Assembly: GCA_018658605.1 (NCBI GenBank)
Contig: JABHUV010000070.1
Span: 1 to 12,622, forward strand
Reading direction: 5' to 3'
Length of the DNA stretch: 12,622 nucleotides
From: Planctomycetaceae bacterium
GTDB lineage: Bacteria; Planctomycetota; Planctomycetia; Pirellulales; Pirellulaceae
A model generated the notes under the pieces. It did no database searches. It had not been told where the DNA came from and saw nothing but the letters and a program-made list of their open reading frames with translations. Shown one piece after another: positions 1 through 8,391 of the stretch (position 1 is its first letter; each line of letters begins with the position of its first letter). The position numbers and the translations under genes were made by a program.

Positions 1-135
1 AGCCACTTCATCCTCAGCCACTTCATCCTCAGCCACTTCATCCTCAGCCACTTCATCCTCAGCCACTTCATCCTCAGCCACTTCATCCTCAGCCACTTCA
101 TCCTCAGCCACTTCATCCTCAGCTAGTTCATCCTC
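1..135. repeat. 15-bp in-frame tandem repeat (EDEVA)n
   Basis: Eight perfect copies of AGCCACTTCATCCTC fill positions 1-120. A ninth variant copy, AGCTAGTTCATCCTC, follows at 121-135, and then a decayed start of another (AGCTAGTT). On the minus strand the frame of the ATPase gene reads Glu-Asp-Glu-Val-Ala per unit, and the variant copy reads Glu-Asp-Glu-Leu-Ala. The unit length is a multiple of three, so changes in copy number keep the frame. The array runs off the left edge, so the total copy number is unknown. Perfect identity, including third positions, suggests recent slippage expansion. Confidence 0.97.
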
Positions 136-3100
136 AGCTAGTTGGGCAGCATGGTCTTGTTCGTGCCCAACTTCAAATTCCGCAAACGAATATTGATCGC
201 GCGACTCAGCGTTGTTAGCATCCGGTTTGCATACCTTAGAGTCATCCCTCGCGTCAGTTAAAACGAGTTCACCAAGTGTGGTAGGTCCAGTCTCTAACTG
301 CACGTCGGCAGCATATCCCTGTTCTAGCCCGGCAGGCATAGTCGAAAATCGGTGAATGTCTGGCGCGACTACATCTTCCCTCAATGTCAGTTCCCTAACA
401 TCTGCGTTCGCCTCGCTGAATTGTTCTGTTAAATGATTATGGCATGTAAAGAAAAACACCTGCGTACCTTGCTCGGCAAATTCTTTTAGCATGGCAACTC
501 CGTGTTTCGCTCGCAGTGAATCACAATTTACTAATACGTCGTCTAGTATTAGCGGTAAGCATACCCCGCGTTTCGTATAGCTGTTGACTAAAGCCAAACG
601 TAAACAGATAAACACTGACTCCCTTGTCCCTCGACTGAGCACATCTATTCGCCAAGTTTGACCACTTGCGTCATCTACATACAGCGCGTCTTCGTCAAGA
701 GGAGTCCAAATACGAGTGTATTTACCACCGGACATTTTGGTAAGGCATTGTCCAGCGTCGACTAACGTTTCTGGTTGGCGTTCAGATTCATAAATATCAC
801 GAACCTGCTGCAACACAAATTCCGTAATTGCCCATACTCTCCACCGTCGCTGGGCGTCCGCTAACTGTTGTCCGACGACAGTTCGTTCCAACTTAGCGGC
901 ATCAAGGGAATTGTCATCCAATAGGTGTTGTAGTACTTGTTTCTTCTGCCCCTGTTCTTCATGTAGATTCGCCAACGACTCCGAAAACACTTTAACCTGT
1001 TGCCTCAATCGCTCTACTTCATCCCGTAACTCCAATTCATTATATTCGTCCAAAACTAGGAATAACTCATTTTCACCGAACTCGCTATCCTTTAACCGTT
1101 CGAGTATTACATCATTCGCATTATCACATCTGCTTCTCAACTCCAACGCATCAGAATGATTTTGGGACAACTGTTCAAGTTCGGCAAGATCCGATACTCC
1201 CGCTCGCACAAATACACGATTGAGCGTCGTCTCCAATTCCTGCAGTTGTTCGATGATTTTACGCCGCTTCTTCCTCAATTTACGCGATGACTTTTTCAAT
1301 ATTTTTCGTTGTTGTTTAGCTTCGCGTTGTTGGTTTAGCAGACGACTCAATTGTCGCAGTTGGTTTGCCGGTTCAAGGGATTCTGGCTGCATGTCCAGGT
1401 CGATTAAAATTTGTTCTATTCGAACAACCAAGTCGGCCAAATCTGCTTCCCGCCGCGCTAACTCCGCCTTACGATCATCCAGCCTTCGTTTGCGTTGGGC
1501 GATAATATCTGAGTTATCAGCAATCGCGTGAAGATCGTCGGGTTGTAATTCTAGGGGGAGACCTTGTTCACCGAGCACACTAACCCATGATTTTTGAGCC
1601 TCGTCTGCATTGCGTTGACAGTCTGCTAAGCGAGTTTTCGACAACTGCAGTCGAGCATTAACTGTCTTGAGCTTACCCAACATTGGCACCATCGACTCCA
1701 ATAGTGAATGTTGCTCACGTAAATCGCGGAGTTGTATCTCCCATGACGCTCCACCAAAGTCATTAATAAGTTCGATCGCTTCAATATTAGACTGGCACTC
1801 GGCGTTCTGGCGTTTTAACAACGACCGGCGCGTCGTTGCCACTGCCACCTTCTGTTTTCTACGTAGCGATTCCAACATGCGACAACCGACGCCGAAACCG
1901 AACAAAACGACTCCCAGCATGCCAATAAGGGTCCCTGTCGCGGCCCCTATAGAAAACACCGCGGGAAATGCAAACCCAACGGCGAACGCCGCGAACCCAG
2001 TGACCGTCAAACCAGCTGATGCAGCCAAAACTAGTCCACTCGGTAATCCACCTACACTGCTGGAAATGTATTCCTCTGTCGATTCCAATTCCCGTTGAAC
2101 GCGCGTTTTCTGATCGTCCAGTTCGAGACGCGTTCGTAACAGACCAATCTCAGAACCTAAATCTGCTAATAATTGTTCGAACCCAGATTCGTCAAAACCT
2201 ACACTAGATGACGCAACTCCCTGTGCATCGCCCCAAATTAATTGCGGCGCATTGGCAACAACCAGGTCCATCCATGATTGCTCAACCTCTTCGAGTTCGC
2301 CCTGAATACTATCAACAAGCGAAGCTTGTTCTGCACATCGCTCCTCTGCAAAGATAAGTTCCGCCTCCACTTGGCTCATCGCCCTTAAAATATGGCGATC
2401 CACTTCGGGCATCGGGCCAGGAATGCGGTCGAATAAGCCGTTTGATAATTCGAACTCACTCTGATCGCTAAGTGCAGCAACGTCCTTCTTTAATGAAGCT
2501 ACTTGATCCTGCAGGGAAACCAGCCAACTAGAATGTTCGCAAATTGCGCGAACCCGCACGATGTTCTCTGCCACATCCACGTTTATAGGAACCGAGTCTA
2601 CCTGCAGCTTCACTGCGGAAATCTTTTCTGTTAACTCCTGAATCTCTTGGCTCAGCTCACCCCGTTTAACGTCCCTTGCGCGCAACAACTGGACGGAATC
2701 CGTCGATACAATTTCCGCGAGGCTCTCACTTAAATGCGGAGCTTCGTCTAATTGTTTGAGTGACTGACATCTTTGATTCCACACGTCACGAATAATCGTT
2801 GCGGTCTCCAACCGTTTAACGCTTCGCTGTACGGCATTTGATTCATCGGTAATCCGGTCTATATCCTGCCTACCAGCATGCAATTCATTACGTAGTTGAG
2901 ACCATGATTCGAGCTGCCGTAGATCGCAGTGAATTAATTGATCAAGCTGTTCAACGCGCGTCTCCAAGCGTCTAATTTCCGAATCGTCATGACATTGGTC
3001 GTAAATCGAGTGCCGGGTCTGTGTAACACCTCGTAAAACTTTCCCCAACGAAACGCGATCCATACCGGTGGTCATTTCGTAGAGGAATTCCGCTGCCTCC

Positions 3101-3537
3101 GTCGCGTTGAGCGTGTTGAGATGCTGCAATTCATCTAATCCTACAGTGAAAACATTCTTAAAGACATCATGGTCTACACCGTTTAACAATTCCCGATTCA
3201 TGGTCGCGGCTGAATGCAATTGTCCACCAATAAGGACGTCCAATCTTTCTTTTAAATTACCCTCAGATACTGATAATTCTCGTGACACGACCCATGTTTG
3301 TCCATCACCGCCTTCAATGGATAAACTTCCCCCAAATCCTTCATTAGCATTCCCACGGACATATTTGCCCCGTCCATCATTCGATAATCCGTAGAACACA
3401 CCCCGAATGAACTCCATACACGTTGTCTTACCCGCTTCGTTAGGACCGTATATAACAACAAGATCGTCGTTGAGGTCACTAATCTCAGTGTTTCGACAAA
3501 CGCCATATTTTTGCACGTTAAGGCTGCGGATTAACAT
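1..3537 (-). CDS. YhaN/SbcC-like AAA ATPase, 3' end beyond window
   Basis: The frame is open from ATG 3537 to the left edge: I read every codon and found no stop, so at least 1179 residues. Walker A GPNEAGKTT lies at residues 31-39. The signature LSRGTRE is near 967-973, followed by Walker B LPLILDD (acidic pair near 999-1000) and a histidine-bearing FFFTCHNH, the usual YhaN order. Between them are long charged Q/L/E-rich segments that look like coiled coils, interrupted by a two-pass hydrophobic stretch (about 500-552). After the ATPase core comes a non-family tail of at least 140 residues ending in EDEVA repeats. YhaN/SbcC/Rad50 proteins are DNA-end-processing ATPases that partner a metallophosphoesterase, and such a gene lies one base upstream, so translational coupling is likely. 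The family is clear. The in vivo role and the C-terminus are not visible. Confidence 0.9.
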   Translation of the reverse strand, partial: MLIRSLNVQKYGVCRNTEISDLNDDLVVIYGPNEAGKTTCMEFIRGVFYGLSNDGRGKYVRGNANEGFGGSLSIEGGDGQTWVVSRELSVSEGNLKERLDVLIGGQLHSAATMNRELLNGVDHDVFKNVFTVGLDELQHLNTLNATEAAEFLYEMTTGMDRVSLGKVLRGVTQTRHSIYDQCHDDSEIRRLETRVEQLDQLIHCDLRQLESWSQLRNELHAGRQDIDRITDESNAVQRSVKRLETATIIRDVWNQRCQSLKQLDEAPHLSESLAEIVSTDSVQLLRARDVKRGELSQEIQELTEKISAVKLQVDSVPINVDVAENIVRVRAICEHSSWLVSLQDQVASLKKDVAALSDQSEFELSNGLFDRIPGPMPEVDRHILRAMSQVEAELIFAEERCAEQASLVDSIQGELEEVEQSWMDLVVANAPQLIWGDAQGVASSSVGFDESGFEQLLADLGSEIGLLRTRLELDDQKTRVQRELESTEEYISSSVGGLPSGLVLAASAGLTVTGFAAFAVGFAFPAVFSIGAATGTLIGMLGVVLFGFGVGCRMLESLRRKQKVAVATTRRSLLKRQNAECQSNIEAIELINDFGGASWEIQLRDLREQHSLLESMVPMLGKLKTVNARLQLSKTRLADCQRNADEAQKSWVSVLGEQGLPLELQPDDLHAIADNSDIIAQRKRRLDDRKAELARREADLADLVVRIEQILIDLDMQPESLEPANQLRQLSRLLNQQREAKQQRKILKKSSRKLRKKRRKIIEQLQELETTLNRVFVRAGVSDLAELEQLSQNHSDALELRSRCDNANDVILERLKDSEFGENELFLVLDEYNELELRDEVERLRQQVKVFSESLANLHEEQGQKKQVLQHLLDDNSLDAAKLERTVVGQQLADAQRRWRVWAITEFVLQQVRDIYESERQPETLVDAGQCLTKMSGGKYTRIWTPLDEDALYVDDASGQTWRIDVLSRGTRESVFICLRLALVNSYTKRGVCLPLILDDVLVNCDSLRAKHGVAMLKEFAEQGTQVFFFTCHNHLTEQFSEANADVRELTLREDVVAPDIHRFSTMPAGLEQGYAADVQLETGPTTLGELVLTDARDDSKVCKPDANNAESRDQYSFAEFEVGHEQDHAAQLAEDELAEDEVAEDEVAEDEVAEDEVAEDEVAEDEVAEDEVAEDEVA

Positions 3538-3538
3538 T

Positions 3539-4786
3539 TCAGGCGGCCCCCGATTTCATACTAGGATCGGCCGGTGAATCGTGGGGCGTGTTAGTGTGCC
3601 CTCCCAATAATAAATCGCCTAATCGTCCGGCATCGTCGAGTGTTCGTAAACCTTCAAGATCCTCTTCCACGCGTGTCCAGTCATTAGTCACCCCATCCAA
3701 TACTTGGGCGCCTGCCAATTGAATATCGGACCAGCCATTCTCTCGCAATGAGTCAAGCGCGAACAAATAGTCCCCCAATAGACCCTCGCCATCGGATAGC
3801 TCTACACTATCCTGTCCACAGTGGACGTTAACGCCCAAGGTAAACACGCAGCTAGTGGATAACATAGAATGTTGGCAAATTTGTCGTTGCCATTGCAGGA
3901 ATTCCCTGTTATTAGCATGAAAGACACTGTTAAATTCCTTGCAGTTTACATCCCACTGAATAAGGCTAATTTGATCAGCTTTCCAGCTATTCGATTCTAC
4001 GTATTCGCATAACTTCAATTCCAAATCGTCAAGGTCGCGAATCGACTCAACGTTAATATTTACATTCTGATAGCGAATTGGTGAGCATTCTAATTCCCTA
4101 CGTTCTACTTCTTCACTGACCAAGATTAACTGCGCACCGCGTGGTCCACTATCGGCAAGGCACCGCCCCTGTGGCACGCCCGCATAAAATACGTTAGCGT
4201 TCCCGTCTACCAAATGATCCGCGTAGCTCCGACCACCGAGTAGCCATAGCCCTGCCGCCTCAAGTTTCTTGAACGCATCGACGGTTCCGCCGCCAATCAC
4301 CACCTGACGACCGCCCCGTGATAACCCGTCAAACCACTTCGGATGAATATCACCAGCAGCATCGCTGCCACATCCTAATACTTCAATTTCAATCCCACCT
4401 AACGTCACAACCCTCCGGTCAATCATGCCGCGGTCAAATCGGATTGCAGAATCCGGCCATGCCATTGAGGTTGGCCACGCGTCTAAAGGATCACTAGCTC
4501 CAGTTGCCCACGCCACCGGAATGCCGTGCTCGTGCATACGATTGAACTGGTCCAATAGAAACGACAAGGAGCGTGCGCTTGATTTACTTGGACACAAAAG
4601 ATTGCCTGTCAACGCAAGCATATCGACCTGATGTTGGATCGCTAAATCAAAAACGCGAAGCGCAGCAACTTGCGGTGCCGCTAGCACTTGCTCTTCGATA
4701 GCTTCGGGAATCCAGCGAAAACCGCCCAAAGGGACGTCAAGTTGAAAATCTGAAGCATGTAGTATGGTGAATCCTTCACCAGCCAT
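3539..4786 (-). CDS. Degenerate YhaO/SbcD-like metallophosphoesterase (probable pseudoenzyme)
   Basis: This 415-aa protein has the order of an Mre11/SbcD/YhaO phosphoesterase but with altered metal sites. Motif I is LHASDFQLD (residues 9-17), with Gln15 where the D-x-H histidine belongs. Motif II is ALTGNLL (58-64), Asn62 replacing Asp. Motif III is TGASDP (95-100) instead of GNHD. Motif IV is VIGGGTVD (163-170), without histidine. Motif V is LLGGRSY (182-188) instead of GHxH. The following YAGVPQGR and GPRGAQLILV segments and the C-terminal cap region (LLGDYLFALDSLRE) keep the family pattern, so the fold is probably kept while nuclease activity is doubtful. The frame is intact, with a strong GGAGGT ribosome site before ATG 4786. 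The stop is one base from the ATPase ATG. The likely role is a structural or DNA-binding partner of that ATPase (inference). Confidence 0.8.
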   Translation of the reverse strand: MAGEGFTILHASDFQLDVPLGGFRWIPEAIEEQVLAAPQVAALRVFDLAIQHQVDMLALTGNLLCPSKSSARSLSFLLDQFNRMHEHGIPVAWATGASDPLDAWPTSMAWPDSAIRFDRGMIDRRVVTLGGIEIEVLGCGSDAAGDIHPKWFDGLSRGGRQVVIGGGTVDAFKKLEAAGLWLLGGRSYADHLVDGNANVFYAGVPQGRCLADSGPRGAQLILVSEEVERRELECSPIRYQNVNINVESIRDLDDLELKLCEYVESNSWKADQISLIQWDVNCKEFNSVFHANNREFLQWQRQICQHSMLSTSCVFTLGVNVHCGQDSVELSDGEGLLGDYLFALDSLRENGWSDIQLAGAQVLDGVTNDWTRVEEDLEGLRTLDDAGRLGDLLLGGHTNTPHDSPADPSMKSGAA

Positions 4787-4790
4787 CGTT

Positions 4791-4796
4791 ACCTCC
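4791..4796 (-). promoter_or_regulatory. Strong Shine-Dalgarno site for the YhaO-like gene
   Basis: On the minus strand a full GGAGGT stands four bases before ATG 4786. Most other starts in this window have weak or no such site. It fixes the start and suggests that the two-gene unit is well translated from its own message, separate from the cytochrome gene 192 bases upstream. Confidence 0.7.
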
Positions 4797-4978
4797 GTTG
4801 TAACTGTTGGCGATTCCGTCGCCGCTAAACATACAAATTCGCCTAGATTGTACCGAAAACCGTCAAATCATAAAATGTTGATTTGGGGATTTATCGAAGC
4901 AAATGGGATTAGAGCAGGGCGGGGCGTTCATGAAAAAAGCACCATCACCCGCATTGCCGAAATGTAAACTACGGCGAT

Positions 4979-5866
4979 TTACTGTCGGAATCCTATAGCA
5001 CGATGATAGCGCTGAATATTGCCCATTCGTCGTGACGGCGACTTAGCAAGCGACCTAACATAGTGTGTCAGTTTAGCGAGTTCGACGTCACTTAGCGCTC
5101 CGCTGCTAGGCATCACCGTTCCCGGCATGCCTAAGCGAATAATTCGAGCAACTGAGGTGAATTCATTTCCAGCCTTATACGGATCGTGAATCAAATCGCG
5201 CGCAAAGCCTGGAACTCCCTTATCATCGACAAGATCGACGCCAAAACTGCCTTCTCCATCATCACCATGGCATTTATGGCAGTTCTGCTTCAAATATATT
5301 TTCCGGCCGTCCGCCAACACGGGTGGGGTAATCGTCAATGCGTCCGGCGCAACCCATCGCTGCGTTGGTACGGTTTGTTGAGTCATATAATCTGCAACCG
5401 CCTGTTGGGCGACGGCATTCAGCTCGCCGTATTCGTCAACGAGTAATCCATCCTCTTTCAAAACTAACGTTACGCGTCGCCGGGCACCGAAACTTTGCAT
5501 TTGCTGAACCTCCCGTACCAAACGATCGATTAACCCGGCACTAAGTTGCTTCCAGCTCTGCATTGATGTGTTTGACACACCATTTATCAAAACATGCCTG
5601 ATGTCATCTGTCGATGCGATCGTGTTAGCAGCGGTGGATAACCGAAGTTGCCCGTTTATCAAATCTCGGGGCTTCGGATACAAATACCGCCCAGCCTTTC
5701 CTTGGCCATCCCCATTTTTGCCGTGACATGCGCCGCAATATTGGCGAAATTCTTTGCTCGTTTCAAATTCCTGCGTTAATCCTAGCCGAGCGTTGGTCAT
5801 TACACAGCAAATCAGCAGGACCGCCCAAGCCGCGATATGACTATTTGATCTTAAAAGCTTTTTCAT
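4979..5866 (-). CDS. Exported diheme c-type cytochrome
   Basis: This 295-aa protein begins with a positively charged stretch (MKKLLR) and a hydrophobic core (about 11-23), read as a Sec signal peptide or membrane anchor. Two covalent heme sites are present: CGACH (44-48) and CHKCH (196-200). Each is followed by a candidate axial methionine, near M102 (TSMQSW) and M252 (GTVMPS). The two class-I-like cytochrome domains are joined by a linker of about 55 residues (130-185). It would carry electrons in the periplasm, but no terminal oxidase or dehydrogenase gene is in view, so the redox partner is unknown. It follows the oxidoreductase gene by 19 bases and is probably the last gene of the symporter operon. 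No clear Shine-Dalgarno is visible before ATG 5866. Confidence is high for a diheme cytochrome and low for the pathway. Confidence 0.9.
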   Translation of the reverse strand: MKKLLRSNSHIAAWAVLLICCVMTNARLGLTQEFETSKEFRQYCGACHGKNGDGQGKAGRYLYPKPRDLINGQLRLSTAANTIASTDDIRHVLINGVSNTSMQSWKQLSAGLIDRLVREVQQMQSFGARRRVTLVLKEDGLLVDEYGELNAVAQQAVADYMTQQTVPTQRWVAPDALTITPPVLADGRKIYLKQNCHKCHGDDGEGSFGVDLVDDKGVPGFARDLIHDPYKAGNEFTSVARIIRLGMPGTVMPSSGALSDVELAKLTHYVRSLAKSPSRRMGNIQRYHRAIGFRQ

Positions 5867-5885
5867 GATTCAAATCGTAACGACT

Positions 5886-6512
5886 TTATCCGGTCGGCTC
5901 TACCCGAATTAAATCTGCGAGTGCACTAACGCCTGCAAAGCCATGAACCCATTTTTCTCCGAAACGAAACGCCGGCACCCCCGTCACAGCCAATTTTCGG
6001 CAGTACGACCAGTCGGACGCCACGGCATCAACCGCTGCTGAGTCCGCGAGAGCTTGTTCAATTCGCATATCGACTAACCCAATTCGATGACATATCCCCT
6101 GCAGCACTTCAAACTCCGCTATATTTTCTCCCCGCGAAAAATATGCCGCAAACACTCCTGCCCTGAATTGGCTAACATGTTCTGCACCCTCATTATTATC
6201 GCGCGATTCAATATATTTCGCTAATATCTGAGCGCGACTGCTATTGTATGTATGTGTTCGCGAACCGTAACATAATCCCTCACCGCGCATTATCGTGCCA
6301 AGTTTTTCTTGGTCCCTAGCAACGTCCAAACCGCGCCCAGCAAACAATTGTTCTAGTGTCATCCCCTCCACAGGCGTGTCTGGATGGAGCGGGAAATAAA
6401 TATATTGCACCGTCAAATTATTGTCTGGAATGGCCGACAACAACTTGTTTTCGCCAAGATAACACCATGGACAAACAAAATCAGTAAAGACTTCCAGCGT
6501 TTTCGAATTCAT
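5886..6512 (-). CDS. DsbA-family (FrnE-like) thiol oxidoreductase
   Basis: From ATG 6512 the protein is 208 aa. It opens directly with a thioredoxin-fold strand and active site, VFTDFVCPWCYLG, with CPWC at residues 14-17. FPLHPDTP follows, then an all-helical insertion, and TGVPAF near the C-terminus supplies the cis-proline loop. This is the layout of the FrnE/2-hydroxychromene-2-carboxylate-isomerase-like branch of DsbA proteins. There is no signal peptide, so it should act in the cytoplasm. The open frame extends to a TTG at 6533 that overlaps the symporter stop, but the ATG has a GGAAGA site nine bases upstream and fits the family N-terminus better. It lies between the symporter and the cytochrome in one transcript. 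The substrate is unknown, and a role in cytochrome or thiol redox is only a guess. Confidence 0.88.
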   Translation of the reverse strand: MNSKTLEVFTDFVCPWCYLGENKLLSAIPDNNLTVQYIYFPLHPDTPVEGMTLEQLFAGRGLDVARDQEKLGTIMRGEGLCYGSRTHTYNSSRAQILAKYIESRDNNEGAEHVSQFRAGVFAAYFSRGENIAEFEVLQGICHRIGLVDMRIEQALADSAAVDAVASDWSYCRKLAVTGVPAFRFGEKWVHGFAGVSALADLIRVEPTG

Positions 6513-6529
6513 ACGGATTAATCTTCCAT

Positions 6530-8140
6530 TCAACTAATATTATTCTTGCACCGTTGCTTATGCGACCGTCGTTCGGTTAGCAACAAAAGATCACCCAATT
6601 TCTCAACAGGTGGTGGTTTCGTTAAATAACTCACAATCAAACCCACCAACAGCGCCGTTACGGTGGTAAAAAGTCCGTCCCACCAAGTATTATTCTTAAT
6701 ATCTGCAAAACTGCCAAGCCAATGAAGGTCATCCGCCGCCGCAAACTTCGTGTAAATTCGTATGAAACAAAAAACCACGACGCCGGCAATCATACCGGCA
6801 GTAACGCCCAAGACATTGGCTCTGGCGCAAAACATTCCCAACAACAATACAGATAACAACAAACCAAAAGATGCACCCGCAATCGCTAACAATATATCAA
6901 AAACGGGGGAATTTACGTGAACCAAAATGACTGCTGCAACCGTGACAACCACACCGAAGACCAGCGTGACAATTCGATTAGCCGTGACGCCAACTTCTTT
7001 CCCATTACGCCAATCCGTAACGAATGACGCAGTCATACTATTTATGCCACTATCTAAACTGCTCATCGCTGCTGCAAACAATCCAGCAAGGAGAAGTCCC
7101 GTCATCCCAAACCCGGTTGCGTGGTGAACAACAAAATGAGGTAAAAGCTGATCCTTGGCTTTGCCCTCAGACATCGCATCGAACAATGCTAACATTTCTG
7201 TCGACTGGTGGTAGAACACAAACAACGCTGTACCCACCAGAAAAAACAGCGTGCAAGCGAATAACGTAAACAACCCTTTGACATAGAGACTTCGTCTTGC
7301 ATCCGAAATAGTATCAACCGTGACGTATCGTTGAAAGCCACCGTAGGTTGCCACTTGCGCACCTAAATAGATCACGAAACCGTAAGCACATGCCGAATAA
7401 ATATTACGTTCCCCCCAACCTCCGCTTGTTGAAAACATTTCAAACTTATCCGCTTCTATACCTTCAGCAATCATCACAGACCATCCACCGTCAATTTGTG
7501 AAACTATATAGAAAAGTAAAACAAACAAACCGCCACCCAACGCAAAAGCCTGGATCGTATCCGTCCAGATTACAGCTTTAACACCTCCCACTGCGGTATA
7601 CAGAGTCGCTAATGCACCCACCGCTACGATCATTATGATTACGTCAGTACTGGAGTCTGTTTCCAGCACAACCTCTAAAATTCGTGAAACCGCAAGGAGC
7701 ATTGTCGCCATCCAACCTGCCGAATAGAACATGAAAACGGCACTAGCAAAAAGGCGTACATTGCGGTTAAACCGTCGCTCGAGATATTCGTATAAACTTA
7801 CCGACCCCATACGTTTATAAAACGGGATAAACCAATAGCAGACAATTGGAATAATCACGAAGGGAATAAATAGAATCGCGAGCAACTGGTGATAATTTCC
7901 GAAAGCGCCCTCTGCCGGTAGCCCTACAAATGAATTTGAACTCATGGTAGTAGCAAACAATGACAGACCCACTGGTATCCAATGCATATTTCTTCCACCT
8001 AGGAAGAAATCGTCATTGGACGTCTGATCGTGCGAAAACCATAGTCCTAATGACACCACCAACAACAAATACCCAAGACACACGACCCAATCCAATGCCG
8101 CTATGTCGGTGATTCCGCCTGCTAGACTTAAGTCATTCAT
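6530..8140 (-). CDS. Sodium:solute symporter (SSS/SLC5 family)
   Basis: A 536-aa, strongly hydrophobic protein with roughly thirteen membrane segments, the size and topology of LeuT-fold SSS transporters. Family signatures are visible: FFLGGRNMHW (45-54), TAVGGVKAVIWTDTIQ (182-197) and the Na2-site region MSSLDSGINS (359-368) in the loop/helix equivalent to TM8. It should import a solute with sodium across the inner membrane. The substrate cannot be read from sequence; SSS members carry sugars, sialic acid, monocarboxylates or amino acids. The frame begins at a TTG (8176), but ATG 8140 has AGAAGG ten bases upstream and leaves the usual short N-terminus, so it was chosen. It is divergent from the sialidase-like gene and followed by the oxidoreductase and cytochrome genes. 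Confidence 0.92.
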   Translation of the reverse strand: MNDLSLAGGITDIAALDWVVCLGYLLLVVSLGLWFSHDQTSNDDFFLGGRNMHWIPVGLSLFATTMSSNSFVGLPAEGAFGNYHQLLAILFIPFVIIPIVCYWFIPFYKRMGSVSLYEYLERRFNRNVRLFASAVFMFYSAGWMATMLLAVSRILEVVLETDSSTDVIIMIVAVGALATLYTAVGGVKAVIWTDTIQAFALGGGLFVLLFYIVSQIDGGWSVMIAEGIEADKFEMFSTSGGWGERNIYSACAYGFVIYLGAQVATYGGFQRYVTVDTISDARRSLYVKGLFTLFACTLFFLVGTALFVFYHQSTEMLALFDAMSEGKAKDQLLPHFVVHHATGFGMTGLLLAGLFAAAMSSLDSGINSMTASFVTDWRNGKEVGVTANRIVTLVFGVVVTVAAVILVHVNSPVFDILLAIAGASFGLLLSVLLLGMFCARANVLGVTAGMIAGVVVFCFIRIYTKFAAADDLHWLGSFADIKNNTWWDGLFTTVTALLVGLIVSYLTKPPPVEKLGDLLLLTERRSHKQRCKNNIS

Positions 8141-8227
8141 GCGTGATATGCCTTCTATTAATCGCCGCCGAGACAAACGACCTCATCCGGAAAAATGCCT
8201 CGGATCTATAAACTTCTACAACTTAAG

Positions 8228-8255
8228 TTCCTATGTTTTGGCGGATCGTAGTCAA
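8228..8255 (-). promoter_or_regulatory. Weak candidate promoter for the symporter operon
   Basis: On the minus strand TTGACT (8255-8250) is followed after 16 bases by TAGGAA (8233-8228). The -35 matches the sigma-70 consensus at five of six bases, the -10 at only three. It would give a leader of about 80 bases before ATG 8140. The rest of the 251-bp divergent region (8141-8391) is A/T-rich toward the plus-strand gene and shows no stronger pair and no RNA gene that I can recognise. Confidence 0.25.
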
Positions 8256-8391
8256 CCCTTGTACCGTTCGCTTTATCTTGAAATAAACATGGTTCACTTT
8301 GACTTGAGGCGCCGCGACGGTACGTTATATAAGAAGTCGTAGGTTTATTTTACCCCTATACATTTCGCGTTTAAAGTAGAGCCAATATAAC

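Noticed and set aside
1..135. CRISPR array at the left edge
   Set aside because: The 15-bp units are directly abutting with no spacers and translate in frame as EDEVA, so this is a coding tandem repeat.
911..2207. Several plus-strand open frames of 62-143 codons
   Set aside because: They lie antisense to the coiled-coil part of the ATPase, have low-complexity Ser/Asn/Arg-rich products, and no ribosome sites that I can see. They are shadows of the minus-strand gene.
3252..3506. 84-codon minus-strand frame beginning MAFVETLRL
   Set aside because: It is another reading frame across the Walker A region of the ATPase gene, which reads GPNEAGKTT in the true frame.
4787..4978. Promoter for the YhaO/YhaN-like unit
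   Set aside because: A TACAAT box is present on the minus strand, but TTGACG sits only eight bases from it and no -35 is found at correct spacing. A promoter is expected here but not identifiable.
8299..8331. TTGACT plus TATATA upstream of the sialidase-like gene
   Set aside because: The spacing is 21 bases, too long for a normal sigma-70 promoter. Another start in this A/T-rich stretch is possible but cannot be placed.
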